Shown piece after piece: positions 27,279 to 35,979 of a DNA stretch of 64,000 nucleotides. A model generated the notes under the pieces. That model was not told where the DNA came from. It searched no databases and saw nothing but the letters and a program-made list of their open reading frames with translations. The stretch is from Butyricimonas synergistica DSM 23225 (GTDB lineage Bacteria; Bacteroidota; Bacteroidia; Bacteroidales; Marinifilaceae): the NCBI RefSeq assembly GCF_000379665.1, contig NZ_KB903367.1, forward strand, positions 186,001 to 250,000, given 5' to 3'. A program made the position numbers and the translations under genes. The stretch's first letter is position 1. Every line of letters begins with the position of its first letter.

Positions 27279-29270
27279 ATGAAAATGAATTATATGAAAA
27301 AAATTATCAGCATCGCCTGCCTGTCCGCCTTCCTGTGGACGGGATGCGATTACCTCGACATCGTGCCGGAGAACGATGTCAAGTCGGTCGAGACCATCTT
27401 CGAGCAGCGCGCCCAAGTGGACGGCTGGGTGGCGACCTGTTACCGGAACATGTCCGGCATGGCGAACCTCTGTTCCAATTTCGCCTTTACCGGCGCGGAT
27501 GAGCTGGTCGGGAACGATATCCTGCGGGAGGGAATGGGTTCGTTCAACCCTCCGATCGTCGGTTTCCGGATCGGCGACGGGGTGCAGTCGGCGTTGAACC
27601 CCATCAGCGATTCCTGGACGAACACCTCCTATTATTCCACCATCCAGTATTGCAACACCTTTTTCGAGAACATCGGCAACACGCTGAACATGGAGCAGGA
27701 GGAGAAGGACTTGTGGACGGCGGAAGTGAAAGCGGTCAAGGCGTTCCTCTATTTCCAGCAGTTGCGCAAATACGGGCCGATCATCCTGCTGCCCACGACC
27801 ATCGGGGTGGAGAAGAGTGTATCGGAGATGAAACTCCCGCGCAGCCACGTGGACACCTGTTTCAATGAAATCGTCCGGTTGCTCGACGAGGCGATAGAGG
27901 TGCTCCCGCTGCGGGCGGAGAAAACGGCTGCCCGCCAGGGATACTTCCACAAGGAGTCGGCGCTCGCCCTGAAGGCGATGGTGCTGGTCTACCAGGCATC
28001 GCCCCTCTTCAACGGCAATTCGGCGTACTCCTCTTTCCGCAACCGGAAGGGCGAACCGCTGTTCAGCACGTCGGTCGACAAGGAGAAATGGCGTCGTGCC
28101 GCCGAGGCGTGCGATGAAGCAATCCGCGTGTGCGAGGATGCCGGCTGGGGGCTGGTGCGGGGCAACACGGGAGAAGCCTCCCCGCTGCTCAACACGCTCA
28201 AGGACATCGAACAGTCCGTGCAGGCGCCCGGCAGCGTGAGCAAGGAGATTGTATTCCAAACTAAAACGCAGCATTCCGATATGATGGCTTGGTACTTTTT
28301 CCACGCCCATACTTTGCCGATCATCCTCAATGCTTCCGGTTATAACGACAAGGTGCAACGGGCTCCTTCGGACGGTTCGATGTCGCCTTCCATGAAGATG
28401 GTGGAGATGTATTACACCGAGAACGGCCTGCCCATCGACATGGACAAGGATTGGGAGTTCGCGAAACGCTACCAGATGGGCGAAGAGCCGCGCTCGAAAT
28501 ACGACCGGGTTATCCCGAGAGGGACAAAGGTACTCAACCTGCACCTGAAACGCGAACCGCGCTTTTACGCCAGCATCCTCGGCGACCGCATGAATTGGCG
28601 GGGATGCATCAAGGACAACGCCAACGAAAAGCAGCAACCGAGGGTCATCGAGGCGCGCAAGGGCGAATATTTCGGGACGGACCTCTCCTTCCGGAGTACC
28701 CGCGCGAACCAGAACCTCACCGGTTATTGGTTGATCAAGCACATCTACACCGACCTGGTGGTGGATAATTATCTCGGCAACGTGAATGCCAAGGGCGACC
28801 TGCCCATGCCGCTTATCCGGATGGCGCAGCTCTACCTGATGTCCTCGGAGGCATGGAACGAGTACCTCGAAACCCCGGACGACCGCGTCTATGCCGGTAT
28901 CGACAAGGTACGCACGCGTGCCGGCATCCCGGACGTGAAAAAGGCGTGGGGCGAGCATTCCCTTAATCCGGAACTTGCCACGACCCAAGTGGGCATGCGC
29001 CAGATTATCCGCCGCGAGACGAACATCGAGCTGGCATTCGAGGGGCAGCGCTTCTGGAACCTCCGCCGCTGGCTGGAAGCCGACGTGTTGAACGAGCCGC
29101 AGATGGGCTGGAATATCGTCGCCGACTCGGAGGAAGGCTTCTACAATGATTACAAGGGACCGGTGCCCGCCTGGTCGCTGCGGGGATTCATCGCGCCGCG
29201 GGATTACTTCTTCCCCATCAAATCGCAGGAGGTGATGGTGTCGGGCGTCGTACAGAATCCGGGATGGTAA
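27279..29270 (+). CDS. SusD/RagB-family nutrient-binding lipoprotein
   Basis: 664 residues from ATG 27279. ATG 27294 (MKKIISIACLS) is an equally good start; the upstream TTG at 27264 is unlikely. The lipid Cys lies in AFLWTGCDYLDIVPEND. It is longer than most SusD proteins, with insertions in the middle. The C-terminal signature RRETNIELAFEGQRFWNLRRWLEAD is at about 590-615. It is the ligand-binding lid of the preceding SusC. GC-rich throughout, with CTG/GAC/CGC codons, unlike the first and third susD genes in this window. Confidence 0.94.
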   Translation: MKMNYMKKIISIACLSAFLWTGCDYLDIVPENDVKSVETIFEQRAQVDGWVATCYRNMSGMANLCSNFAFTGADELVGNDILREGMGSFNPPIVGFRIGDGVQSALNPISDSWTNTSYYSTIQYCNTFFENIGNTLNMEQEEKDLWTAEVKAVKAFLYFQQLRKYGPIILLPTTIGVEKSVSEMKLPRSHVDTCFNEIVRLLDEAIEVLPLRAEKTAARQGYFHKESALALKAMVLVYQASPLFNGNSAYSSFRNRKGEPLFSTSVDKEKWRRAAEACDEAIRVCEDAGWGLVRGNTGEASPLLNTLKDIEQSVQAPGSVSKEIVFQTKTQHSDMMAWYFFHAHTLPIILNASGYNDKVQRAPSDGSMSPSMKMVEMYYTENGLPIDMDKDWEFAKRYQMGEEPRSKYDRVIPRGTKVLNLHLKREPRFYASILGDRMNWRGCIKDNANEKQQPRVIEARKGEYFGTDLSFRSTRANQNLTGYWLIKHIYTDLVVDNYLGNVNAKGDLPMPLIRMAQLYLMSSEAWNEYLETPDDRVYAGIDKVRTRAGIPDVKKAWGEHSLNPELATTQVGMRQIIRRETNIELAFEGQRFWNLRRWLEADVLNEPQMGWNIVADSEEGFYNDYKGPVPAWSLRGFIAPRDYFFPIKSQEVMVSGVVQNPGW

Positions 29271-29303
29271 AATGGAGTATAAACAAAAAAAGATAAAAAA
29301 GAT

Positions 29304-30602
29304 ATGAAATACAAATGGTTATCGATATTATTCCTGTGGGGTGCCTGGGCAGCCTGCGAGGATGACGCGGCGGTTTTCGATGCATCGGTGCCGGCGGAGG
29401 GGATTACTTTCGTTCCCGTGAGCGGCGGGGCGGTGATGCGCTATGCCTTGCCGAAAAACACGGACATCTACGCCGTGCGCGTGCGCTACGTGAATGAACA
29501 GGGCGAAGAACAGATGAAGGACGGGAGTGTTTATGGCGATTCGCTCGTCCTGTCCGGTTTCAATGCCCCGCGGCAGGAAGTGGCGGCGCGGATTACGGTG
29601 GTGGACCGCAACAACGTGGAGTCCGACCCCCGGGAGTGCACCTTTTCCACCTTGCCCTCTGCGGCGTTCGCGGTTGCCGACAGCATCCGGGTGGAGAACG
29701 TCTGGAACGGCCTTATGCTGAAGGCGAATTATGAAGGAATGCCGGCAGGGGAGGGCATCGACATCTTCCGGGTGGGCATCAATCCTTTCACGAAGGAGCG
29801 GGACACCTTGTTCCTGTCCAATTGTAAGGTCGCCCAACGCCTGAACCAGTTTGTCCAGGTGGAAAGCGAAGAGGACGAGAACACCATTGTAGTGAAGACC
29901 GTGGATGCCAACGGCTATTACGTGCGCACGCGCGTGTTCACCGGCGTGAAGATTTTGGCAACCGAGCCGTATCCGCGCACGAAGCTGGCGGTTTCCGACC
30001 CGGGAAACTTTAGCGAGGAGCGCGGCTCGTCGGATGACTGGAGTGTAGCGGGGCAGCTGGGAATCAAGTATTTGATCGACGGGGATGTGAAAGGATACGG
30101 AAGATTGAAAAATCGCGAGTTAAATGATTTTTACACGTACATGACCAAAGCGGACTCCAAAAACAGTTACGTGGTGCTTACGCTGGCAGAACCGAAAGTG
30201 ATTGCTAACGTGCGCCTGTATGCCATGTTGCGAACGAATTCTGGCAATTTGCCTGATCCGGTAGTCAATCAGGAGGATTATCTCCCTTCTCACGTGAAGG
30301 TGTTCGGTTCCAATGACATGGAGCATTGGGATGAACTGGCGGATTTTTATCAGCCGATTGATTCAGAGTATGAGAATATCTGGAGCTGCCATTCCTCCAT
30401 CGGGGATTTGACGGAAGATAATCTGAACCGGGCGGATCCCGTGTTCATGACCTTGACCTGTCCGACTGACGGCACGGAATATAAATACGTGAAGGTGCAG
30501 TGCCTGGACCATTTCGATTATTCGACTTGGAATGATCAATTCAGAAACTTCAGGAACATCTTTACCTACCAGGAATTGGAAGTTTACGTACAAAAAGATT
30601 AA
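29304..30602 (+). CDS. Surface lipoprotein with DUF4959/DUF5126-like and discoidin-like (DUF5000 type) domains
   Basis: 432 residues. Lipid Cys in LWGAWAACEDD (Cys18). An N-terminal Ig-like region (about 30-115) is followed by a second beta domain (about 120-215). The C-terminal part (about 235-430) resembles a discoidin/F5/8 type C sandwich (SYVVLTLAEPKVIANVRLYAM, SHVKVFGSNDMEHWDELADF, YKYVKVQCLDHFD). This three-part layout is frequent in Bacteroidota lipoproteins that follow susCD and bind the target polymer. Base composition breaks inside the gene: counted GC is 41 of 60 at 29581-29640 but 23 of 60 at 30121-30180, so the C-terminal domain may come from another source. Confidence 0.72.
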   Translation: MKYKWLSILFLWGAWAACEDDAAVFDASVPAEGITFVPVSGGAVMRYALPKNTDIYAVRVRYVNEQGEEQMKDGSVYGDSLVLSGFNAPRQEVAARITVVDRNNVESDPRECTFSTLPSAAFAVADSIRVENVWNGLMLKANYEGMPAGEGIDIFRVGINPFTKERDTLFLSNCKVAQRLNQFVQVESEEDENTIVVKTVDANGYYVRTRVFTGVKILATEPYPRTKLAVSDPGNFSEERGSSDDWSVAGQLGIKYLIDGDVKGYGRLKNRELNDFYTYMTKADSKNSYVVLTLAEPKVIANVRLYAMLRTNSGNLPDPVVNQEDYLPSHVKVFGSNDMEHWDELADFYQPIDSEYENIWSCHSSIGDLTEDNLNRADPVFMTLTCPTDGTEYKYVKVQCLDHFDYSTWNDQFRNFRNIFTYQELEVYVQKD

Positions 30603-30605
30603 GCG

Positions 30606-32117
30606 ATGAAACATAGATATATTTGCATATTGGGAATGCTTGCCCTGCTGTTTGCCGCGGGCTGCGAAGATTTGAAAGACACTTACGACGACTATGCGGG
30701 TGACGGTCCCGTGCGCTACATGGCGCGTTGCTCGGACGTGAAGGTGGAAAGCGGCTGGGAGTGCCTGCGCGTGTTCTGGAAGAATGCCCTCGACCCCAAC
30801 CGGGAGAAGATTCTGGTGCGTTGCGTTTCGGAATTGTCCGCGTTTGACACGATCGTGCCGGCGGATGCCGAAGCGTGTGAAATCAAGGGATTGCCGGATG
30901 CCACCTACACGGTGTCGGTAGCGGCGCTGTCGGTGGCGGGGGACACCTCCCTCACCAATAACCTGGAAGCGACGGGGCGGCCCTATTCCCTTGGCCACGA
31001 ATCGGTGCAGGGGTTCACGACCGGTATCCTGAAACACGTGTTCATTAGGAACAACCTGGTGCTGTTCATGAACGAGTGGAATGGGGAGCGCATGGCGAAT
31101 TTCACGCTGCACTACACGGACACGGAGGGCAAGGCGAAGGATTTCAACCTGAAAGAGGCGTTCGACGCCGGGGACTACCTGCTGCGGGATGTGGATCCCT
31201 CGAAAGAAATCGTCCTGACGCGCCAGGGATACCTGGAAGGCTGCCCGGATCTGATCACCTTCCCCGAACGTACCCTGGCGAAAGGCAACGTGACGATGAT
31301 GGGGGATTTCAGGAACCTGCTGATGGAACGCTACGGGGAGATTACTCCCGAGCTGCTGGAGATGGAGGAGCTGGAACTGGATTATGACCTGGCGTCGATG
31401 GAAGACATCCTTTACTTCCCGAACCTCAAGAAACTGGTGTTGGGCAAAAACCGTTATTACTCGAACGGAATGGCAGTCCGGCTGACCGATAATTCCAAGG
31501 TGAAGCGGATGTATTTCTGCGCGAACGTGTTGAACGAGCTGAACGGCGGGATGGACATCGACGTGTACACCACCGGTTACGGGGACTGTTACAACTTCGT
31601 GCAAGCCGATTACAGCGGCAACAAGTACGAGGGCACCGTGAACGAGATGGGGGCGGCACTGTGGCCGGATTTGGCGTTGCTCGACACGGAGGGCTGGACG
31701 GTGGACATTACTCCCGCCGGGGAGACCCCGGAAGGGTTCCGTGCGGAGATGTTGTTAGACGATGATCCCAAGACGCGGTGGGTACCGAATACCGGCGAGA
31801 CGCAGCGGTCGTACAACCTGACCATTGACATGCAGGAGGCCCGGACGATCCATGGATTGAAAATCGTGCAGGGACAGGTGGACTATACCTTGCAGGGTTA
31901 CCTCCCGGAATCGGTCATCGTGCAGGTGTCCGCGGACGGACAGACGTGGACGTACCCGTGCCACATGGAAGAGAACACCCTGGGGACGAACAGCGGCGAA
32001 AAACGCCTGCTGAACTTCGCCGAGGAACAGACTGTCCGCTATATCCGCCTGACGGTGAAAGACCGCTACAATAGGAATAACACGGGTTGCGTGCTTGGTG
32101 ACGTGATTCCTTTCTGA
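30606..32117 (+). CDS. Surface lipoprotein with DUF4998-like N-terminus and discoidin-like C-terminal domain
   Basis: 503 residues. Lipid Cys20 in LLFAAGCEDLKDTYDDYAG. The N-terminal half (about 30-200) looks like DUF4998 modules found next to susCD (VRYMARCSDVKVESGWECLRVFW). The middle resembles leucine-rich or beta-helix spacer sequence (MEELELDYDLASMEDILYFPNLKKLVLGKNR). The C-terminal 150 residues form an F5/8 type C-like domain (WTVDITPAGE, RTIHGLKIVQGQVDY, VRYIRLTVKDRY). It begins 3 nt after the previous gene. Probably a surface binding protein for the substrate of this Sus system; ligand unknown. Confidence 0.7.
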   Translation: MKHRYICILGMLALLFAAGCEDLKDTYDDYAGDGPVRYMARCSDVKVESGWECLRVFWKNALDPNREKILVRCVSELSAFDTIVPADAEACEIKGLPDATYTVSVAALSVAGDTSLTNNLEATGRPYSLGHESVQGFTTGILKHVFIRNNLVLFMNEWNGERMANFTLHYTDTEGKAKDFNLKEAFDAGDYLLRDVDPSKEIVLTRQGYLEGCPDLITFPERTLAKGNVTMMGDFRNLLMERYGEITPELLEMEELELDYDLASMEDILYFPNLKKLVLGKNRYYSNGMAVRLTDNSKVKRMYFCANVLNELNGGMDIDVYTTGYGDCYNFVQADYSGNKYEGTVNEMGAALWPDLALLDTEGWTVDITPAGETPEGFRAEMLLDDDPKTRWVPNTGETQRSYNLTIDMQEARTIHGLKIVQGQVDYTLQGYLPESVIVQVSADGQTWTYPCHMEENTLGTNSGEKRLLNFAEEQTVRYIRLTVKDRYNRNNTGCVLGDVIPF

Positions 32118-32141
32118 CGTATAGTGTGTTTGTAAATAGGT

Positions 32142-32181
32142 TTATTTTGCCGCACCCCCTCCCGGGGTGCGTGCAAAATAA
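32142..32181 (+). promoter_or_regulatory. Strong 17-bp intercistronic hairpin
   Basis: TTATTTTGCCGCACCCC (32142-32158) pairs with GGGGTGCG then GCAAAATAA (32164-32181), with one bulged T; the loop is CTCCC. It sits between the discoidin lipoprotein and the TlpA-like gene. It could be a partial terminator or an mRNA-stabilising element that sets their ratio. No long T run follows. Confidence 0.6.
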
Positions 32182-32216
32182 CAACTGGAACATGATTTTT
32201 TTAGGTAAAAAAGGAA

Positions 32217-33296
32217 ATGAAAAAAATAGTATTATTAATAGGAATGGTATTGGCGTCCTTCGCGTTTTGCCGGGCGCAGGAAGGATTTAAAATCACGGCG
32301 GAAACCTCCGGGGTGCCGGACGGGAAAATGTTGTTGATCAGCGAACGGGGCGACACGCTCGCCACAACCAATATGGTGGGCGGCAAGTTCGAGTTCACCG
32401 GGCGGGTGGACCGCGCGATGGCGGCGTATATCATGACGGCGGACGCGAAAGCGAGAATTCCCCTGATGATCGAGAACGCCGTGTTTAACGTGATCGCCAA
32501 CGAGAAGATGGTCTACGTGGACGGCGGTGGTGCGGCGCAGGAATTGCTCCGCCAGTTTGATGCCATCAACGCGAGCGTCAAGCAAGAACAACAGCGGATG
32601 CAAAGCGAGGCGCAAAAAGCTTACCAGGAACAGAATATGCCTAAATTGCAGGCACTCCAGTCTCAATTCCAGAAATTCGTGGAGAAGGCCCAGAAGCAGG
32701 AAACCGAGTTGCTGCAAGCCAATGGCGGATCGTTCGTGGCAGCTTACGTGATAACCAATTCCATGAGGCAGGTGGGCTTGGAACGCCTGCGGGAACGTTA
32801 CAATTACCTGACGGACGAGGTCAAGGGCGGTCCCTACGGGAAATTGATCGCGCAACAAATTGCCTTGTACGAGTCGCTGGAGGTCGGTGGCACCGCTCCT
32901 GATTTCACGGCAATGACCCCGGAGGGAGACACCCTCTCCCTGCACCAGGTGAAAGGCAAATTGAAATTGCTGGATTTCTGGGCATCGTGGTGCAACCCCT
33001 GCCGGCAGGAAAACCCGAACATCTTGAAACTCTACCAGAAGTACCAGTCCAAGGGTTTGGAAATCATCAGCTTCTCGCTGGATAACGATCCCCGCGCCTG
33101 GAAAAAAGCCATCGAGGAAGACGGCATGGTTTGGAAACATTTCTCCGACCTGAAAGCCCAAGGCTCTCCCATCGCCAGCATGTACAACCTCATGAGCATC
33201 CCCTATACTCTCCTGCTTGACGAGAACAACAAAATCGTCGGCAAGAACCTCCGCGGCGCCCAACTCCAGAAAAAAGTGGCGGAGCTGCTGAAATAA
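32217..33296 (+). CDS. TlpA-family disulfide reductase with DUF4369 domain
   Basis: 359 residues. Signal peptide MKKIVLLIGMVLASFAFCRAQ, probably signal peptidase I type. A DUF4369-type N-terminal domain covers about 25-110 (GVPDGKMLLISERGDTLATT). A helical, coiled-coil-like linker covers about 115-170 (QEQQRMQSEAQKAYQEQN). The thioredoxin fold covers about 220-358, with redox motif CNPC (Cys259, Cys262) and a cis-Pro segment at SIPYTLLLDE. It acts in the periplasm or at the envelope as a thiol-disulfide reductase. It closes the second Sus locus after a 17-bp hairpin, repeating the SusCD-plus-thioredoxin arrangement of the first locus. Confidence 0.88.
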   Translation: MKKIVLLIGMVLASFAFCRAQEGFKITAETSGVPDGKMLLISERGDTLATTNMVGGKFEFTGRVDRAMAAYIMTADAKARIPLMIENAVFNVIANEKMVYVDGGGAAQELLRQFDAINASVKQEQQRMQSEAQKAYQEQNMPKLQALQSQFQKFVEKAQKQETELLQANGGSFVAAYVITNSMRQVGLERLRERYNYLTDEVKGGPYGKLIAQQIALYESLEVGGTAPDFTAMTPEGDTLSLHQVKGKLKLLDFWASWCNPCRQENPNILKLYQKYQSKGLEIISFSLDNDPRAWKKAIEEDGMVWKHFSDLKAQGSPIASMYNLMSIPYTLLLDENNKIVGKNLRGAQLQKKVAELLK

Positions 33297-33418
33297 AGTT
33301 TGTAAGGTCCATAAGGTCAAAGGGCACGGGAGTCCTTCGGACAAAGTCTACGGCAGCCCTGCTGCCGTCAACAAAGCACCATAAACCTTCGACCTTACGG
33401 ACCATAAAAAACTTTTTT
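33295..33418. repeat. Composite palindromic intergenic repeat, copy A, with 53-bp core
   Basis: The left arm has units of the type AAGTTTGTAAGGTCCATAAGGTC. The core at 33325-33377 contains GTCCTTCGGAC and the stem ACGGCAGC-CCT-GCTGCCGT. The right arm is complementary in type (AAACCTTCGACCTTACGGACC) and ends AAAAAACTTTTTTATTG. The core matches copy B at 48 of 53 positions. The distal T run may also terminate the Sus operon. Confidence 0.8.
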
Positions 33419-33445
33419 ATTGTTCATTTCCTATATTCCATTGCC

Positions 33446-34033
33446 ATGAGAACCTTAAAATTTTTATTTTGCATTATTCTTTTCGTGAGTATCATGCCGG
33501 AGCTTCAGGCGCAAGTTTTGGAAAAGGAGGAGAGTGTATTTGGGTACATTAGTTACGGGCTTAAGGGAGATTCTCTTCGTTGGTATTCCCCCGGAGTGTT
33601 TACTTTTGAGATAGACAGTGTCGAGGAACGAAAGATATCCGAGGAAATTGTTCGTGAAGTGATTCCCGATACGTTGAAAACGATTCTTTTGAAGAAGTTT
33701 CAAGAAAAAAAACGCTCCGACGTTGGTATTGCCCGTGAAGTGGTTCCCGATACGCTTTCTTTTAAAAGGAGGCTTATAGAAAGACTAGAAAGAGAGACCA
33801 GCTTGAGTATCGACCTTTATTTCAATCCGGAAGGCAAAATCCTTAAAGCCGAAATCAAATTCAACAAAGCTCTTGAAACTTGCATCAAAGAGCAGGACGT
33901 CAATGCCATGTACCGGAAAATCATGAAGATGAAGATTGACATGGGGAAATTGAAAAACATTGCTTCGGAGCCGGGAAAACAACCGATTTTTGCGACTTGG
34001 TTTATCCCTGTCCGAAAGGTATTGTCTTTATAA
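33446..34033 (+). CDS. Secreted protein of unknown function with internal 27-residue duplication
   Basis: 195 residues; not recognised. A clear signal peptide (LKFLFCIILFVSIMPELQAQ) suggests a periplasmic or surface protein. REVIPDTL (about residues 70-77) recurs as REVVPDTL exactly 27 residues later; at DNA level 20 of 21 bases match (33653 and 33734). The C-terminal third (SIDLYFNPEGKILKAEIKFN) resembles the sheet of TonB-C-like or energy-transducer-like domains, but the resemblance is too weak for a call. It is AT-rich beside GC-rich neighbours and lies between repeat copies A and B. Confidence 0.65.
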   Translation: MRTLKFLFCIILFVSIMPELQAQVLEKEESVFGYISYGLKGDSLRWYSPGVFTFEIDSVEERKISEEIVREVIPDTLKTILLKKFQEKKRSDVGIAREVVPDTLSFKRRLIERLERETSLSIDLYFNPEGKILKAEIKFNKALETCIKEQDVNAMYRKIMKMKIDMGKLKNIASEPGKQPIFATWFIPVRKVLSL

Positions 34034-34088
34034 AGAAAATAACGAAGCATAAACAAGTTCTTTGACATATTGGGACGAGAGAGAAAAA

Positions 34089-34310
34089 GCGAACCGAAGA
34101 TAGAACCTTCGGTTCTGGTCCATAAGGTCTGTAAAGTCCGTAAAGTCTAAAGATCACGGGAGTCCTTCGGACAGAGTCTTCGGCAGCTCTGCTGCCGTGA
34201 ACAAGGCGCCCGCAGGGTCCATGGACCTTCAGACCTTCAGACCTTATGGACCTTATGGACCTTATGGACTTTACGGACCCGAACCTTCGGTTCGCTCTTA
34301 TAAACTTTAT
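34089..34310. repeat. Composite palindromic intergenic repeat, copy B
   Basis: The outer stem GCGAACCGAAG (34089-34099) pairs exactly with CTTCGGTTCGC (34285-34295). Inside lie GTCCATAAGGTCTGTAAAGT-type units on the left, the 53-bp core (34155-34207), and on the right six tandem 8-9 nt units GACCTTCA/GACCTTATG/GACTTTACG. The whole 207-bp palindrome could form a cruciform. With its flanks it fills the 344-bp gap before the AAA/nuclease gene; no ORF is seen here. Confidence 0.85.
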
Positions 34311-34343
34311 AAACTGTCCTCCCCCCTCAATCAAAAAAAATTG

Positions 34344-34351
34344 TACCTTTG
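34344..34351 (+). promoter_or_regulatory. -7 element upstream of the AAA/PD-(D/E)XK gene
   Basis: TACCTTTG, a full TAnnTTTG match, 26 nt before the ATG at 34378. No -33 TTG at the normal distance; the upstream sequence is a C-rich run next to repeat copy B. Confidence 0.5.
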
Positions 34352-34377
34352 TTGCAAGATAAAAAACTCGTACAGCA

Positions 34378-35979
34378 ATGAAATACCCGATAGGCATCCA
34401 AAGTTTTGACCAAATCATAGAAGATGGTTACGTTTACGTGGATAAAACCGAGATGATTTACTCGCTCGTGAAGGAAGGAAAAATCTATTTCTTGAGCCGT
34501 CCCCGTCGTTTCGGGAAGAGCCTCTTGGTATCGACCTTGAAGAATTATTTTCTCGGGCGAAAGGAACTTTTCAAGGGGTTGGCAATCGACCGCTTGGAAA
34601 AAGACTGGTTGGAATACCCGGTGTTTCATATTGATTTTAACGGGAGCGATTTTCAAGAGGAGGGTACGCTGGAAAAGGTGATCGAGGAGCATATTTCTGC
34701 TTGGGAAAAGGCTTACGCCATTCTTCCGGATCAAAGCCGAGATCGGGGAATGCGATTCATTCAAGTACTGAGAGAGGCTCACGCGCGGGTGGGACGTCGT
34801 GCCGTGGTATTGATCGACGAGTATGACAAGCCTATTTTGGATGTCCTCGACACGGGACTGGAAACGGTTGTCGGGGAAAACCGGATGTCGTTGGAAGACC
34901 GCAACCGGGGAATCCTGAAAGGTTTCTACTCGGTATTCAAAGCCGCTGACGAGCACCTGCAATTCGTCTTGCTGACGGGGGTGACCAAATTCTCGCAGGT
35001 AAGCGTGTTCAGCGGCTTCAACCAACCGAAAGACATCAGCATGCACCCCCGTTACGAGTCGCTTTGCGGGATAACCCAGAAGGAGATGGAAAGTTACTTC
35101 GCGGAATCGATAGCAGCCATTGCCGCGAGAAGGCAGTGTAGTGCGGAGGAGATGAAACGACAGTTGAAATTTCAATATGACGGGTATCATTTCGGTGAAG
35201 AGATGGTGGATATATACAACCCGTTCAGCCTGTTGAACGCTTTCGATTCGGGTCGGATAGACGATTACTGGTTCAAAAGCGGAACGCCGACCTATTTGAT
35301 TCGCCTGTTGCGTCACACGCGGGAAAACCTGAACGAGATGACCGGGCGTTATTACCGAACGCCGGAATTCGTGGATTACAAGGCAGACGTGGAGAAGCCG
35401 TTACCGATGATCTACCAGAGCGGTTACCTGACCATCAAGGGGTATGACCGCGAATACAATACCTTCCTGCTCGACTTCCCGAACAACGAGGTGAAGAACG
35501 GTTTCCTGAGCGTGATCGCCTCGGATTACTTGAAGCCCCGGACGGATATAAACAATTGGGTGCAACATGTCGTGGTCGCCTTGAGGCAGGGAAAGCCGGA
35601 AGAGTTCGGCGTGTTGTTGACCTCGTTCCTGAGCGACATCCCTTACACGATGCGCCGGAAAGAGAACGAGCGTGAGCGGGAACGTTACTTCCATTACACG
35701 TTCTACCTGATCTTGCGCCTGGTGAGCGTTTACACGGTGTACACCGAGAAACAGCAGAGCGAGGGCCGGGTGGATTGCATCGTGGAAACAGACCGGTACA
35801 TCTACATCTTTGAATTCAAGCTGGACGGCACCGCCGCCGACGCCCTTCGCCAGATCGAGGAGAAAGGCTACGCCCGTCCCTACCTGAACGACCCCCGCCG
35901 GTTGTACCGCATCGGCGTCAGCTTCTCCTCCGAAACCGGCACGGTCGAGGAGTACGAGGTGGAACCGAAGGTCCGCTGA
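34378..35979 (+). CDS. AAA-ATPase-like and PD-(D/E)XK nuclease superfamily protein
   Basis: 533 residues. The N-terminal AAA-ATPase-like domain (PF09820 type) has a degenerate Walker A (RPRRFGKS, residues 41-48) and Walker B (AVVLIDEYDKPI, about 142-153). The C-terminal nuclease-like domain (PF08011 type) carries the PD-(D/E)XK core, with GRVDCIVET and IYIFEFKLDG near 465-485. These proteins occur in many paralogous copies in Bacteroidales and are suspected of roles in defence or mobile DNA; none has a settled function that I know of. Palindromic repeat copies B and C flank the gene directly, consistent with a mobile or recently rearranged cassette. Confidence 0.85.
   Translation: MKYPIGIQSFDQIIEDGYVYVDKTEMIYSLVKEGKIYFLSRPRRFGKSLLVSTLKNYFLGRKELFKGLAIDRLEKDWLEYPVFHIDFNGSDFQEEGTLEKVIEEHISAWEKAYAILPDQSRDRGMRFIQVLREAHARVGRRAVVLIDEYDKPILDVLDTGLETVVGENRMSLEDRNRGILKGFYSVFKAADEHLQFVLLTGVTKFSQVSVFSGFNQPKDISMHPRYESLCGITQKEMESYFAESIAAIAARRQCSAEEMKRQLKFQYDGYHFGEEMVDIYNPFSLLNAFDSGRIDDYWFKSGTPTYLIRLLRHTRENLNEMTGRYYRTPEFVDYKADVEKPLPMIYQSGYLTIKGYDREYNTFLLDFPNNEVKNGFLSVIASDYLKPRTDINNWVQHVVVALRQGKPEEFGVLLTSFLSDIPYTMRRKENERERERYFHYTFYLILRLVSVYTVYTEKQQSEGRVDCIVETDRYIYIFEFKLDGTAADALRQIEEKGYARPYLNDPRRLYRIGVSFSSETGTVEEYEVEPKVR

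Noticed and set aside
23963-28988. Several long minus-strand frames opposite susC and susD of the second locus (up to 637 codons)
   Set aside because: Arg/His/Val-rich products mirror the GC-rich codons of the real genes; no starts, domains or neighbours support them.
34222-34280. Tandem GACCTTATG units considered as a CRISPR array
   Set aside because: Units are 8-9 nt with no spacers and belong to a palindromic element; no cas genes are present.
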